64,000 bases of DNA. It comes from Alphaproteobacteria bacterium (GTDB lineage: Bacteria > Pseudomonadota > Alphaproteobacteria > Micropepsales > Micropepsaceae). How positions within the stretch are numbered: the stretch's first letter is position 1; each line of letters starts with the position of its first letter. The notes under the pieces were generated by a model. It did not search any database. It saw nothing but the letters and a program-made list of their open reading frames with translations, and was not told the DNA's origin. Both the position numbers and the translations under genes were made by a program. The stretch lies in contig JANXXU010000028.1 in NCBI GenBank assembly GCA_025350465.1, forward strand, positions 1 through 64,000, in the 5' to 3' direction. This document shows, in pieces, positions 53,283 through 62,102 of this stretch.

Positions 53283-54410
53283 TCAAGCGCGCCTTGTATT
53301 GCCGACGAACGTAGGCGTTGCAATGTCCATTTCCACGGTCTTGGCGATCGTGATGTCGAAACCGGCAATGCCGACATAGGAGACAGAACTGTTGGTCAAA
53401 AGCTCGATTGTCGAGACCCCCAGATCCCGCAGGATTTGGGCGCCGACGCCGACATCGCGCCATTGGTTCTGGCGGGCGCGCTCGGAGGTCGTCGCGTTTT
53501 CCACAGGCGGGTCGAGCGCCGGAACGCCGGCGGCGCCGTCGCGCAAGTAGACCAGCACACCCTTGCCGGCTTGCGCGAAGTAGCGCAGCGCCCAGGCGAT
53601 GTCCGGCGCACCGCCGAAAACGTCGGAGACGATGTTGGCGCGATGCAAGCGAACCGGCGTCGGCGAGGTCTTGTCGATGGTGCCGAACACCGTCGCGACA
53701 TGGAACACGGTGTCGAACGGCGTTCGATAAGCGTAGCCAGTGAGCTCGCCGACTGCAGACGCGACCGGAAACTCGGCGATACGTTCGATCAGCGTTTCGC
53801 GCATCTGCCGGAAGGCGATCAACTCGGCGACCGAGATGATGTGCAGATCGTGTTGAGCGGCAAAGGCTTGAACCTGCGGGCCGCGCTGTACCGTGCCGTC
53901 GTCGTTGACGAGCTCGGCGAGGACGCCGACGGACGGCAGATTGGCTAGGCGACAAAGATCGACGCAGGCCTCGGTATGGCCCGAACGCACGAGCACGCCG
54001 CCCTCCTTGGCGATCAATGGGAACACGTGACCCGGACGAACGAAGTCGGCGGCGCCGACGTTGCCGTTGGCGAGCGCGCGAACCGCATTGACGCGCTCCT
54101 CGGCCGAGATGCCGGTGCGCAAGCCGTGGCGAAAGTCGACGGAAACAGTGAACGCCGTGCCTAGGGGAGCGTCGTTGACGGAGACCATGGGGTCGAGGCG
54201 CAAGCGGCGGGCCTCAGCGACCGTCATTGGCGCGCAAACGATGCCGCTGGTGTGCCGGACAATGAAAGCCATTTTTTCCGGCGTGCAGAGCGCGGCGGCG
54301 ACGAACAAATCGCCCTCGTTCTCGCGATCGTCGTCATCGGTGACGACGACGATCTCGCCACTACGGAAGGCTTCGATCGCGGCGGAGACGCGATCAACGA
54401 TTAGTTTCAT
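53283..54410 (-). CDS. ribB: DHBP synthase (RibB) with degenerate GTP cyclohydrolase II-like C-terminus
   Basis: This 375-aa protein has an N-terminal 3,4-dihydroxy-2-butanone-4-phosphate synthase domain: DDDDRENEGDL (25-35), GLRTGISAEER, and the RPGHVFPL and GHTEACVDL catalytic blocks. Residues about 205-370 resemble GTP cyclohydrolase II (VRLHRANIVSDVFG). The zinc-binding cysteines of that domain are missing and no Cys occurs after residue 153, so only the RibB activity is expected. It makes a riboflavin precursor from ribulose-5-phosphate. It lies inside a purine operon. Confidence 0.92.
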   Translation of the reverse strand: MKLIVDRVSAAIEAFRSGEIVVVTDDDDRENEGDLFVAAALCTPEKMAFIVRHTSGIVCAPMTVAEARRLRLDPMVSVNDAPLGTAFTVSVDFRHGLRTGISAEERVNAVRALANGNVGAADFVRPGHVFPLIAKEGGVLVRSGHTEACVDLCRLANLPSVGVLAELVNDDGTVQRGPQVQAFAAQHDLHIISVAELIAFRQMRETLIERIAEFPVASAVGELTGYAYRTPFDTVFHVATVFGTIDKTSPTPVRLHRANIVSDVFGGAPDIAWALRYFAQAGKGVLVYLRDGAAGVPALDPPVENATTSERARQNQWRDVGVGAQILRDLGVSTIELLTNSSVSYVGIAGFDITIAKTVEMDIATPTFVGNTRRA

Positions 54411-54425
54411 TGTGGTCAGTCCCAG

Positions 54426-55097
54426 TTATGAAAGAGCGCTGACCAAACTGTCGAACAGGGGCTTGCCGTCTGTCGAGCCCAAAAGCGGGTCGGTCGCATT
54501 TTCGGGGTGCGGCATCAGGCCCAGGACGTTGCGCTTGGCGTTGAAGATTCCGGCAATGTCGCGAGAGGCGCCGTTCGGATTGTCGTTGGCGACGTAGCGG
54601 AAAGCGACCCGGCCTTCGCCCTCGAGCTCATCAAGGGTCGCATCGTCGGCGAAGTAGTTCCCGTCGCCGTGGGCGACCGGGACCACAAGTTCCTGGCCCG
54701 GCTTATAGCGCGAGGTGAACATGGTGTTCGCCGCTTCGACTCGCATGCGGACGTAGCGGGAAGCAAACTTCAAGCTCGCGTTGCGCATGAGCGCGCCGGG
54801 CAACAATCCGGTTTCGGTCAAAATCTGAAAACCGTTGCAGATGCCGAGCACCGGCGTGCCGTTATTGGCCTTGTGAATGATTTCGCGCGTGATGGGCGAG
54901 TGCGCCGCCATGGCGCCGCAACGCAAATAGTCGCCATAGGAAAAACCGCCGGGCAGGACGATCAGGTCGTAGTCGTCGTCGAGGCTCGCCTCGCCGTGCC
55001 AAACCAATTTCGGCGCCTGTCCGCTTGCGCGTTCCAACGCCGCCGCGACGTCGTGCTCGCGGTTCGATCCGGGAAAGACAACGACGGCCGCTTTCAT
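54426..55097 (-). CDS. purQ: FGAM synthase glutaminase subunit PurQ
   Basis: This 223-aa class I glutamine amidotransferase has the nucleophile Cys in [18 protein letters not shown] and the His/Glu pair near GLMPHPENA. It supplies ammonia from glutamine to PurL through PurS. Start at 55097 with a GGAGAC ribosome site. It is followed 15 nt later by ribB. Confidence 0.97.
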   Translation of the reverse strand: MKAAVVVFPGSNREHDVAAALERASGQAPKLVWHGEASLDDDYDLIVLPGGFSYGDYLRCGAMAAHSPITREIIHKANNGTPVLGICNGFQILTETGLLPGALMRNASLKFASRYVRMRVEAANTMFTSRYKPGQELVVPVAHGDGNYFADDATLDELEGEGRVAFRYVANDNPNGASRDIAGIFNAKRNVLGLMPHPENATDPLLGSTDGKPLFDSLVSALS

Positions 55098-55107
55098 TCG
55101 GTCTCCT

Positions 55108-55635
55108 TCAGCTTGTCAATGGCGGCGGCTTGTTCATCTGTTCTTGCAGACGCTCGCCGACACGCTTGGCGATCTCCTCGCCCCATTTGGCCGAGATTTC
55201 GCGCAGCTCGCGCTGCAGATCGTCAGATTGTTCGCGCAATTTGCGCCCGGCATCGGAGCGATTGAAGTGCGCCATGGAGCGCATCTCGTCGGTCGTGAAG
55301 CGGTGCGCGTAGGTCCCGGCGATACGGCCCAGCAGCATATCCACGCCGTTCATAAATTCCTCGCGCAGCGAGTTTTCGATGATTCGGTGAGACTCTACCG
55401 TCATGGTAGGGAATTGCTTTTGCAGAGCAAGCATCTGTAGCGGAATGACGCGGTTGATCTGCTCGACGATCGACTCGCGCCCGCCCATCGCATCGACGAG
55501 ATCCGTGGCCGCGGTCATGCGCGCATCCATGTCGCGCTTCGACAGCGTCTCGGCAAATGCGCTACTTATCAGTATTGGCACGAGCAGCATCGCAACGACT
55601 GCGGTCCGAATGCTGTGTCCGCTCGGAAGCCCCAT
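55108..55635 (-). CDS. DUF2059 domain protein, secreted
   Basis: This 175-aa protein has a signal peptide ([19 protein letters not shown]) and a helical DUF2059 domain with [28 protein letters not shown] and [10 protein letters not shown]. It is likely periplasmic, and its function is unknown in the family. Its position between purS and purQ, in a tight operon (19 and 10 nt gaps), is unexpected, because purS and purQ are normally adjacent. Confidence 0.85.
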   Translation of the reverse strand: MGLPSGHSIRTAVVAMLLVPILISSAFAETLSKRDMDARMTAATDLVDAMGGRESIVEQINRVIPLQMLALQKQFPTMTVESHRIIENSLREEFMNGVDMLLGRIAGTYAHRFTTDEMRSMAHFNRSDAGRKLREQSDDLQRELREISAKWGEEIAKRVGERLQEQMNKPPPLTS

Positions 55636-55653
55636 GATCCCCCCAAAACTCGA

Positions 55654-55899
55654 CTAACTGGATTTTATTTCGATAGCGTAGTTTTCAATAACCGTATTGG
55701 CGAGAAGCTTTTCACACATTTCCGCAAGTTGTGAGCGCGCTTGTGTTTGATCGGTCTCCGCAAACTCGATCTCGATTATTTTCCCCTGCCGCACGTCAGC
55801 GACGCCGGAAAACCCCAACCGGTTGAGCGCTTGCCCAATCGCCTTGCCTTGCGGGTCAAGGACACCGGATTTCAGCATCACCGTCACGCGTGCCTTCAT
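55654..55899 (-). CDS. purS: FGAM synthase subunit PurS
   Basis: This 81-aa protein begins [30 protein letters not shown], the PurS signature. PurS bridges PurQ and PurL and is required with the small PurL. Its start overlaps the purC stop by 4 nt. Confidence 0.96.
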   Translation of the reverse strand: MKARVTVMLKSGVLDPQGKAIGQALNRLGFSGVADVRQGKIIEIEFAETDQTQARSQLAEMCEKLLANTVIENYAIEIKSS

Positions 55900-56660
55900 T
55901 TAACGAGCACCGGCCCTTTGCGTTCCGTGTTGGCGAGTTCGGTCAAGATTCCGAGACGCTTGGCGACTTCGCTATACGCCTCGGTTACGCCGCCCAGATC
56001 GCGGCGAAAGCGGTCCTTGTCCATTTTTTCGTTCGTGCGCAGGTCCCACAGTCGCATGGAATCGGGACTGATCTCGTCAGCGAGGATGATGCGCATCAAC
56101 TCGCCCTCCCACAGACGCCCAAACTCGACTTTGAAGTCGATCAGGCGAATGCCGACACCCAAAAACAACCCTGAGAGGAAGTCGTTGATCCGGATCGCGA
56201 GTGCCGTCATGTCGTCGAGTTCTTGCGGGCCGGCCCAACCGAACGCGGTTATGTGCTCCTCGGTGACCATCGGGTCCTTGAGCTTGTCGTCCTTGAGATA
56301 GAATTCGATGATGGAGCGCGGCAACGCCGTTCCTTCTTCGAGGCCGAGCCGCGTCGACAATGAGCCGGCGGCAACATTGCGCACGACGACTTCGAGCGGA
56401 ATGATTTCGACTTCGCGGATGAGCTGCTCACGCATGTTCAAGCGGCGCAGAAAATGATTGGGCACGCCGATCTGCGTCAGTTGCGTCATCAAATATTCTG
56501 AAATGCGGTTGTTGAGGACGCCTTTGCCTTCCAGAATGGCTTTCTTCTTGCCGTCGAAGGCAGTGGCGTCGTCCTTGAAATATTGCACGAGCGTGCCCGG
56601 CTCCGGTCCCTCATAGAGAACCTTTGCCTTGCCCTCATAGACGAGCTTGCGACTTTTCAT
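55896..56660 (-). CDS. purC: SAICAR synthetase PurC
   Basis: This 254-aa protein begins [22 protein letters not shown] and has [26 protein letters not shown] and FDLKVEFG-like ([15 protein letters not shown]) ATP and substrate motifs. It joins CAIR with aspartate in purine synthesis. Start 56660 is the family start. An ATG at 56702 would add 14 unrelated residues. It is the first gene of the operon. The 226-nt gap to the divergent zeta-inhibitor gene holds the promoters and shows no other gene. Confidence 0.97.
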   Translation of the reverse strand: MKSRKLVYEGKAKVLYEGPEPGTLVQYFKDDATAFDGKKKAILEGKGVLNNRISEYLMTQLTQIGVPNHFLRRLNMREQLIREVEIIPLEVVVRNVAAGSLSTRLGLEEGTALPRSIIEFYLKDDKLKDPMVTEEHITAFGWAGPQELDDMTALAIRINDFLSGLFLGVGIRLIDFKVEFGRLWEGELMRIILADEISPDSMRLWDLRTNEKMDKDRFRRDLGGVTEAYSEVAKRLGILTELANTERKGPVLVK

Positions 56661-56886
56661 CTGTTTTGATCCAGGTCCAAGAACAGGGTGCGGGTGCTGC
56701 ACGTGCTCCGGCCAAAAAAGGCAGAGCGCCCGAGGGGGAGTTGAACGTGGACCCGCGAGCGCTATGTGACCCTAGCGCAAGCATGCGCTCTCGCACAACG
56801 TGTCCGAATTCATGTTCCACAACACCATACCCTAGTGTAGATGGGTGCATCCGCCCACATTCCCAGGGGCTTAGGAGGTTTGGCTG

Positions 56887-57210
56887 ATGTCCGGCTTCGA
56901 TAAGCGTCGCGAAGGCTTCGAAAGCAAATTTGCCCACGACGAGGAACTGCGATTCCGGGCGACCGCACGGCGCGACAAACTGCTCGGTTTATGGGCAGCG
57001 GAGAGACTTGGCTTGAGCGGCAGCGCCGCAGACGACTATGCCAAGGAGGTCGTCAAAGCCGAATTCGAGGAGCCGGGCGACCACGATATTTTCCGTAAAA
57101 TTCGCCGGGACTTCGATGCCAAAAGCATTGCCGTTTCCGACCATCAGATTCGCCGCGAGATGGACGACCTCATGAAGGTCGCCATGGAGCAGATCGCCGG
57201 GAAGGGCTGA
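56887..57210 (+). CDS. DUF1476 protein, ATP synthase zeta-type inhibitor
   Basis: This 107-aa helical protein begins MSGFDKRREGFESKFAHDEELRFRA, the DUF1476 signature. In Paracoccus this family is the zeta subunit, which inhibits ATP hydrolysis by the F1F0-ATP synthase through its N-terminus. It is restricted to alphaproteobacteria, which supports the taxonomic placement. The ATG has GGAGG upstream. It is divergent from purC. Confidence 0.93.
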   Translation: MSGFDKRREGFESKFAHDEELRFRATARRDKLLGLWAAERLGLSGSAADDYAKEVVKAEFEEPGDHDIFRKIRRDFDAKSIAVSDHQIRREMDDLMKVAMEQIAGKG

Positions 57211-57229
57211 AGCAGGCAGGCCCTAGACG

Positions 57230-57261
57230 AACCAGACGAATATTGTATAATTCGTCTGGTT
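57230..57261. promoter_or_regulatory. 12-bp palindrome operator with nested -10 box upstream of tetR gene
   Basis: AACCAGACGAAT (57230-57241), an 8-nt spacer and ATTCGTCTGGTT (57250-57261) form a perfect inverted repeat. A consensus-like -10 element TATAAT (57246-57251) is within the spacer, 29 nt from the TetR start codon at 57280. A repressor bound here would block the promoter, as in TetR autoregulation. A transcription-terminating role for the upstream gene is less likely because no T-run follows. Confidence 0.75.
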
Positions 57262-57279
57262 GAAGCGGCCGGTGCGCCC

Positions 57280-57918
57280 ATGCTGATCGAGTCCCGACGT
57301 CGTATCCAACTTCTCGAGGCAGCCGGACGGCTTTTTCGCGCGAGCGGCTTTCGGGCCGTCACGATGGAGGCGATCGCCGCCGAAGCCGGTGTCGCCAAGG
57401 CCACTCTTTACAATCACTTCGCCGAAAAGAGCACCGTGTTTGCAGCGGTCGCAGACCATGTCACGCGGATGATCGCCGACGCGATGCAAAGCGAGCTTGG
57501 CGCCCAAGGCCACGTTGACGAGCGTCTCGCGCGCGGCCTGATCGCCCGCCATAAGCTCATCTTCGAGCTTGTGGACGGGTCGCCTCATGCGCGCGAATTG
57601 ATGACAGCCAGAGACAGCTTTGCGCGCGCGCCGGTCGAAAAGATCGACCAGCAGATGATCGCTGCGCTTGCGGCGGTTGTGCACGAGGACGCGAGACTGG
57701 CGAAGTCGGCACAAGAGATCGCGAACACGCTGTTCTTCGGTGCGATCGGCGTTTGTGCAAAGGCGCGCAGCGGTGAAGATGTCGAGGCCGCGGTCGGTCG
57801 TTTCGTGCGGCCGTATTTGCTTGGCGTGCGCGCATTGGCTTCGCGTGGCGCTACCGCGGAGGCAAGCGGAGGGAGTGAGGCGCCGGGACGCCGCGCTGCT
57901 CGCTCGGGGAGGATTTAG
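57280..57918 (+). CDS. TetR family transcriptional regulator
   Basis: This 212-aa protein has an N-terminal HTH, residues about 28-47, with VTMEAIAAEAGVAKATLYNHFAEKSTVF, and a helical ligand-binding domain. It probably binds the palindrome at 57230-57261 and controls itself and the PQQ dehydrogenase gene that follows 3 nt after its stop. The ligand is unknown. The C-terminal tail is rich in Gly, Ser and Arg. Confidence 0.9.
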   Translation: MLIESRRRIQLLEAAGRLFRASGFRAVTMEAIAAEAGVAKATLYNHFAEKSTVFAAVADHVTRMIADAMQSELGAQGHVDERLARGLIARHKLIFELVDGSPHARELMTARDSFARAPVEKIDQQMIAALAAVVHEDARLAKSAQEIANTLFFGAIGVCAKARSGEDVEAAVGRFVRPYLLGVRALASRGATAEASGGSEAPGRRAARSGRI

Positions 57919-57921
57919 GCA

Positions 57922-60000
57922 ATGCAACGATTGTTGTGGGCGCTCGTGCTTCTCGTCTTGTTTAGCGGGAGTGCGCTTGCGGATGCGAGCTGGCCCTATT
58001 ACGGCGGCGACGAAGGCGGCATGCGCTATAGCGCTGCCAAACAAATCACGCCCGAGAACGTCGACGATCTTGTTCGCGTGTGGACGTTTCGCACCGGCGA
58101 TCTCGATCGTCGTTCAAGCGATCTCATGCACGAAACGAAGCTCGAGGTGACGCCGATTCTCGTCGGCGGACATTTGATCATGTGCACGCCGTTCAACGAG
58201 GTGATTGCGCTTGATCCCGCCACCGGCGAACAAAAGTGGCGCTTCGATCCAAAGATCGAAACCGAAGACGTCGACCCAGCAAACAATTTCAATTGCCGCG
58301 GTGTCGCGGCTTGGACCGACCCGCAAGGGGCTACGGACGCTATTTGCGCGCAGCGTATCTTCACGGGCACCAACGACGCACGCGTAATCGCGCTTGACGC
58401 AAAGACCGGAACTCTTTGCACCGCCTTTGGCGATAAGGGCCAAGTGAAGATCGACCCGGGAATGCCGCTTAGATGGCCGGGCGAATTTCAAATCACCTCC
58501 GCGCCCGTCGTCATCGGCTCCGTCGTCGTCGTTGGCTCGGCGATCGGTGACAACGCGCGCGTGGCCGCACCGCACGGAACGGTGCGCGCTTACGATGCGC
58601 GCACCGGCGCGGAAAAATGGACGTGGGATCCGGTGCCGCGCGATCCGAAGGATCCGGCCATCGCGAGCTGGGGCGAGGGTTGGAAGACGGCAGGCCATGC
58701 GAATGTGTGGGCGCCGATGTCGGTCGATACGGCGCGCGGTTTGATCTTCTTGCCGACCACGAGCCCCAGCCCCGATTTCTTCGGTGGCCTGCGCCCAGGT
58801 GATGATCACTATGCCAACAGCGTCGTCGCGCTCAAAGGTGCCACGGGGGAGATGGTGTGGGCTTACCAAATCGTGCACCACGACGTGTGGGACTACGACA
58901 CACCGGCGCAACCGACGCTGGCGACGCTCGATTTGCCGGACGGCAAGCGCGATGTCGTGATCCAAGGAACGAAGCAAGGTTTTATCTTCGTGCTCGATCG
59001 CGATACCGGCAAACCGGTCTTCGCGGTTGAAGAACGCCCGGTGCCGCAAGGCGGCGCGCCCGGCGAAGCGCTGTCTCCGACACAACCGATCCCGACGCAT
59101 GTGCCGGCGCTGGTGCCGCAATCGATTTCGGCGAGCGACGCGTTCGGCCTAACGCCGTGGGGCCGCGGTGCGTGTCGCGACTGGATCGCCAAAGCGCGCA
59201 ACGAAGGCCTCTACACGCCGCCGTCCGAGCAGGGAACGATCATGTTTCCCATGACTGGCGGCGGGATAAATTGGGGCGGCGTCGCGTTCGACCCGGTCAA
59301 GCAGGTCGTCTACGCGAATACGTCGCGCGCGATTCATTTGATCACGCTCTTCCCTGCCGCGAAATACGACGAACTCAAGAAGCAGTTTCCGCACAAGGAG
59401 GTGTCGCCACAACGTGGCGCGCCGTTCGGCATGATGCGCGAGGTTATGCTCGGGAGACTCGGCGTGCCGTGCAATCCGCCGCCTTGGGGGACGATTGCCG
59501 CCGTCGATCTTAAGGCCGGAAAAATTCTTTGGCAGTCGACGCTCGGGACGACAGAGGGCGTCGCCCCGCTTGGGCTTGCCCTGAACACGGGGATGCCGAC
59601 ACTGGGCGCGCCGTTGGCGACGGCGGGTGGACTCGTCTTCATCGGCGCTGCCGCGGATCGCTATCTGCGCGCCTTCGACGAGGCGAGCGGCGCAGAACTT
59701 TGGCAGGGGCGGTTGCCGGCCACTGCGCAGGCGACGCCGATGACCTATGAATGGAAAGGCCGCCAATATGTCGTGATTGCGGCAGGCGGTCACGCCCAAA
59801 TGGGCATCGCGCCGCCAGGCGACAGCGTCGTGGCGTTCGCTTTGCCGGCGCCCGGTGAATCCGGGCCGAGCTTGTGGTCGCGCACGATCGATCGCCCGGG
59901 CGGGCACTTCATTCTCAATTTGGTTTTGCTTGGCGTCGGCTTGAGCCTCGCCATCTGGCTCGGCGTCCGCGGATGGCGAGCGGTTCGGTTAAAGACCTGA
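57922..60000 (+). CDS. PQQ-dependent membrane-anchored dehydrogenase (Gcd-like quinoprotein)
   Basis: This 692-aa protein has a signal peptide (LLWALVLLVLFSGSALA), beta-propeller W-motifs such as ATGEQKWRFDP and ATGEMVWAYQ, and the HHDVWDYDTPAQPTL and GGGINWGGVAFD segments of quinoprotein dehydrogenases. The C-terminus holds a transmembrane helix (FILNLVLLGVGLSLAIWLGV), so the enzyme is probably anchored facing the periplasm and donates electrons to ubiquinone. The substrate may be glucose or another aldose or alcohol. Unlike E. coli Gcd it lacks N-terminal membrane helices. It follows GGAGGA and the TetR gene. Confidence 0.87.
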   Translation: MQRLLWALVLLVLFSGSALADASWPYYGGDEGGMRYSAAKQITPENVDDLVRVWTFRTGDLDRRSSDLMHETKLEVTPILVGGHLIMCTPFNEVIALDPATGEQKWRFDPKIETEDVDPANNFNCRGVAAWTDPQGATDAICAQRIFTGTNDARVIALDAKTGTLCTAFGDKGQVKIDPGMPLRWPGEFQITSAPVVIGSVVVVGSAIGDNARVAAPHGTVRAYDARTGAEKWTWDPVPRDPKDPAIASWGEGWKTAGHANVWAPMSVDTARGLIFLPTTSPSPDFFGGLRPGDDHYANSVVALKGATGEMVWAYQIVHHDVWDYDTPAQPTLATLDLPDGKRDVVIQGTKQGFIFVLDRDTGKPVFAVEERPVPQGGAPGEALSPTQPIPTHVPALVPQSISASDAFGLTPWGRGACRDWIAKARNEGLYTPPSEQGTIMFPMTGGGINWGGVAFDPVKQVVYANTSRAIHLITLFPAAKYDELKKQFPHKEVSPQRGAPFGMMREVMLGRLGVPCNPPPWGTIAAVDLKAGKILWQSTLGTTEGVAPLGLALNTGMPTLGAPLATAGGLVFIGAAADRYLRAFDEASGAELWQGRLPATAQATPMTYEWKGRQYVVIAAGGHAQMGIAPPGDSVVAFALPAPGESGPSLWSRTIDRPGGHFILNLVLLGVGLSLAIWLGVRGWRAVRLKT

Positions 60001-60059
60001 AAGCTTGGCCGTGCGCCCGAACAACGTGCAGTACGCGTCAACCATGCGTGCCGCGCAGA

Positions 60060-60755
60060 TCACCATGGGCCCATGGATTGGCGCGCTGCGATCGATTCCA
60101 TCGAGGCGATGTAAATCAAGAGGAGGCCCAGAATAATCGTCATTGTGCTGTTCGGAAATCCGTACGCGGCCAAGCCGAAGCCGACAGCAATTCCGATATA
60201 GGCGACGATCAACCGCGCCTGAGAGCGCGGCAACCACACCGACAAAACCGCGCGCGTCACTGAGCCGCCGTCGAGGGGAAAGCCCGGCAATAAATTGAAT
60301 ATGCCGAGAATAAGATTGGCGTAGCGCAAATTGTCGACGAGGTCTCGATAGGGTTCGAACGTCGCGGCGCGGCCTTCATTGGCATCGACAAATTGAAGCA
60401 AGAGATAGAGCGCGAGAGCAATCCCAAGGTTGACCAAGGGACCGGCAAGCGCGATCGCGCCTTCTTCGAGCGGGCGGCGCGGTGCTTGCGACAAGCGCGC
60501 GTAGCCGCCGAAGAAATGCAAGGTGACGTCCAGGGTCTGGATGCCGAAGAGGCTTGCCGCGACGGCGTGACCGTACTCGTGCAGAAAGATGCTCGAGAAC
60601 AGGAAGACGAGAAAGGTCAGCTGATCGACCGCGCCTTCGATACCGCCGCCGCCCGAAAAGCCGCGCCAAGCGAAGAGCGCGAACAAGAGCAGCATCGTCG
60701 TGTCGATGCGGACATTGAGCCCGAGAATATTTCCCAGCGGAAGCGGCGAACCCAT
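60060..60755 (-). CDS. Site-2 protease family (M50) membrane metalloprotease
   Basis: This 231-aa protein has several transmembrane helices, the zinc motif HEYGH (His59, Glu60, His63) and the second metal motif FPLDGG (Asp162). This is the S2P/M50 arrangement. Members cleave transmembrane substrates, often in signalling. The substrate is unknown, and no PDZ or CBS domain is present. It is immediately downstream of purB on the same strand, 21 nt away. Confidence 0.9.
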   Translation of the reverse strand: MGSPLPLGNILGLNVRIDTTMLLLFALFAWRGFSGGGGIEGAVDQLTFLVFLFSSIFLHEYGHAVAASLFGIQTLDVTLHFFGGYARLSQAPRRPLEEGAIALAGPLVNLGIALALYLLLQFVDANEGRAATFEPYRDLVDNLRYANLILGIFNLLPGFPLDGGSVTRAVLSVWLPRSQARLIVAYIGIAVGFGLAAYGFPNSTMTIILGLLLIYIASMESIAARQSMGPW

Positions 60756-60776
60756 CTGCTTACCACCGCCGCTTTA

Positions 60777-62102
60777 TCATTGTGCGCCGAAAACGCGCGC
60801 GAAGATCGTATCGACATTGCGAAAATGCGGTGTCAGATCGAATAAGCCCTCGAGCTTCTTCGCCGGCAATCGTTTCGTCACTTCGCCATCGGCTTTCAGA
60901 TTGTCGAGGAACGATGGTCCTGTCTTTCCCGCTTGCATGTTCGCCCACACCGGCATGGCGTTGCGTTGAACGGCGCGGTAGGCGTCTTCGCGGGCGAGGC
61001 CCGCTTGCGTGAGTTCGAGCATCACGCGTTGGCTGTGCACGAGGCCGCCGAGAAGATCGAGGTTGCGTTGCATGCGCTCGGGGTAGACAACGAGTTTGTC
61101 GATCACATCGGCAAGACGGGTCAGCGCGAAGTCGAGCGTGACCGTCGCATCCGGTGCGATCATGCGCTCCACGGATGAATGCGATATGTCGCGCTCGTGC
61201 CAGAGAGCGACGTTCTCCATCGCCGGCGCTACGTAAGCGCGAACCATGCGGGCGAGGCCGGTGAGGTTTTCCGTCAGCACCGGATTGCGTTTGTGCGGCA
61301 TCGCCGAGGAGCCCTTTTGGCCTTCGGAAAAATATTCCTCGGCCTCGAGCACTTCGGTGCGCTGCAGGTGGCGGATCTCGGTCGCGACGCGCTCGACGGA
61401 GCTGGCGACAACGCCGAGTGTGGCGAAGAACGCGGCGTGGCGATCGCGCGGAATGACTTGGGTCGAGACCGGCTCGGGCTTCAGTCCCAGCGCCTTGGCG
61501 ACATGCTCCTCAACGCGGGGGTCGATTTGACCGAAGGTACCGACGGCGCCGGAAATGGCGCAGGTCGCGATCTCCTCGCGCGCCGTGACGAGGCGGGCCC
61601 GGGCGCGCTGAAACTCGGCGTGGAAGCCGGCGAGCTTCACGCCGAACGTGGTCGGCTCGGCATGAATGCCGTGACTGCGCCCGATGGTCGGCGTAAGCTT
61701 GAACTCGAAAGCGCGTTTCTTGAGAGCGGCCAATACCTTGTCGCAATCGGCGATGAGCAGGTCGGCGGCGCGCTTCAATTGGACGGCGAGGCAGGTGTCG
61801 AGGACGTCGGACGAGGTCATGCCCTGATGGACGAAACGCGCATCCGGCCCGACGAATTCGGCTAGATGGGTCAGAAACGCGATGACGTCATGCTTGACGT
61901 CGCGTTCGATCGCGTCGATGCGCGCGGCGTCGAATTTTGCGGCGCCGCCTTTTTCCCAAATGGTCTTCGCCGCCGATTTCGGGATGACGCCAAGCTCGGC
62001 CAGCGCGTCCGCCGCGTGGGCCTCGATCTCGAACCAGATGCGGAACTTGGTTTCGGCCGACCAGATCGCCGTCATGTCAGGGCGCGAATAACGCGGAATC
62101 AT
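60777..62102 (-). CDS. purB: Adenylosuccinate lyase
   Basis: This 441-aa protein has the fumarase/ASL superfamily signature GSSAMPHKRNP, MTSSDVLDTCLAVQ and GIHAEPTTFGVKLAG. It splits SAICAR and adenylosuccinate, so it serves both IMP and AMP synthesis. Its start overlaps the gabT stop by 4 nt, an unusual coupling. It is about 4 kb from the rest of the purine operon. Confidence 0.97.
   Translation of the reverse strand: MIPRYSRPDMTAIWSAETKFRIWFEIEAHAADALAELGVIPKSAAKTIWEKGGAAKFDAARIDAIERDVKHDVIAFLTHLAEFVGPDARFVHQGMTSSDVLDTCLAVQLKRAADLLIADCDKVLAALKKRAFEFKLTPTIGRSHGIHAEPTTFGVKLAGFHAEFQRARARLVTAREEIATCAISGAVGTFGQIDPRVEEHVAKALGLKPEPVSTQVIPRDRHAAFFATLGVVASSVERVATEIRHLQRTEVLEAEEYFSEGQKGSSAMPHKRNPVLTENLTGLARMVRAYVAPAMENVALWHERDISHSSVERMIAPDATVTLDFALTRLADVIDKLVVYPERMQRNLDLLGGLVHSQRVMLELTQAGLAREDAYRAVQRNAMPVWANMQAGKTGPSFLDNLKADGEVTKRLPAKKLEGLFDLTPHFRNVDTIFARVFGAQ

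Noticed and set aside
57223-58044. 273-aa open frame antisense to the TetR gene and PQQ dehydrogenase start
   Set aside because: It covers the palindromic operator and two conserved genes. Composition is shadow-like.
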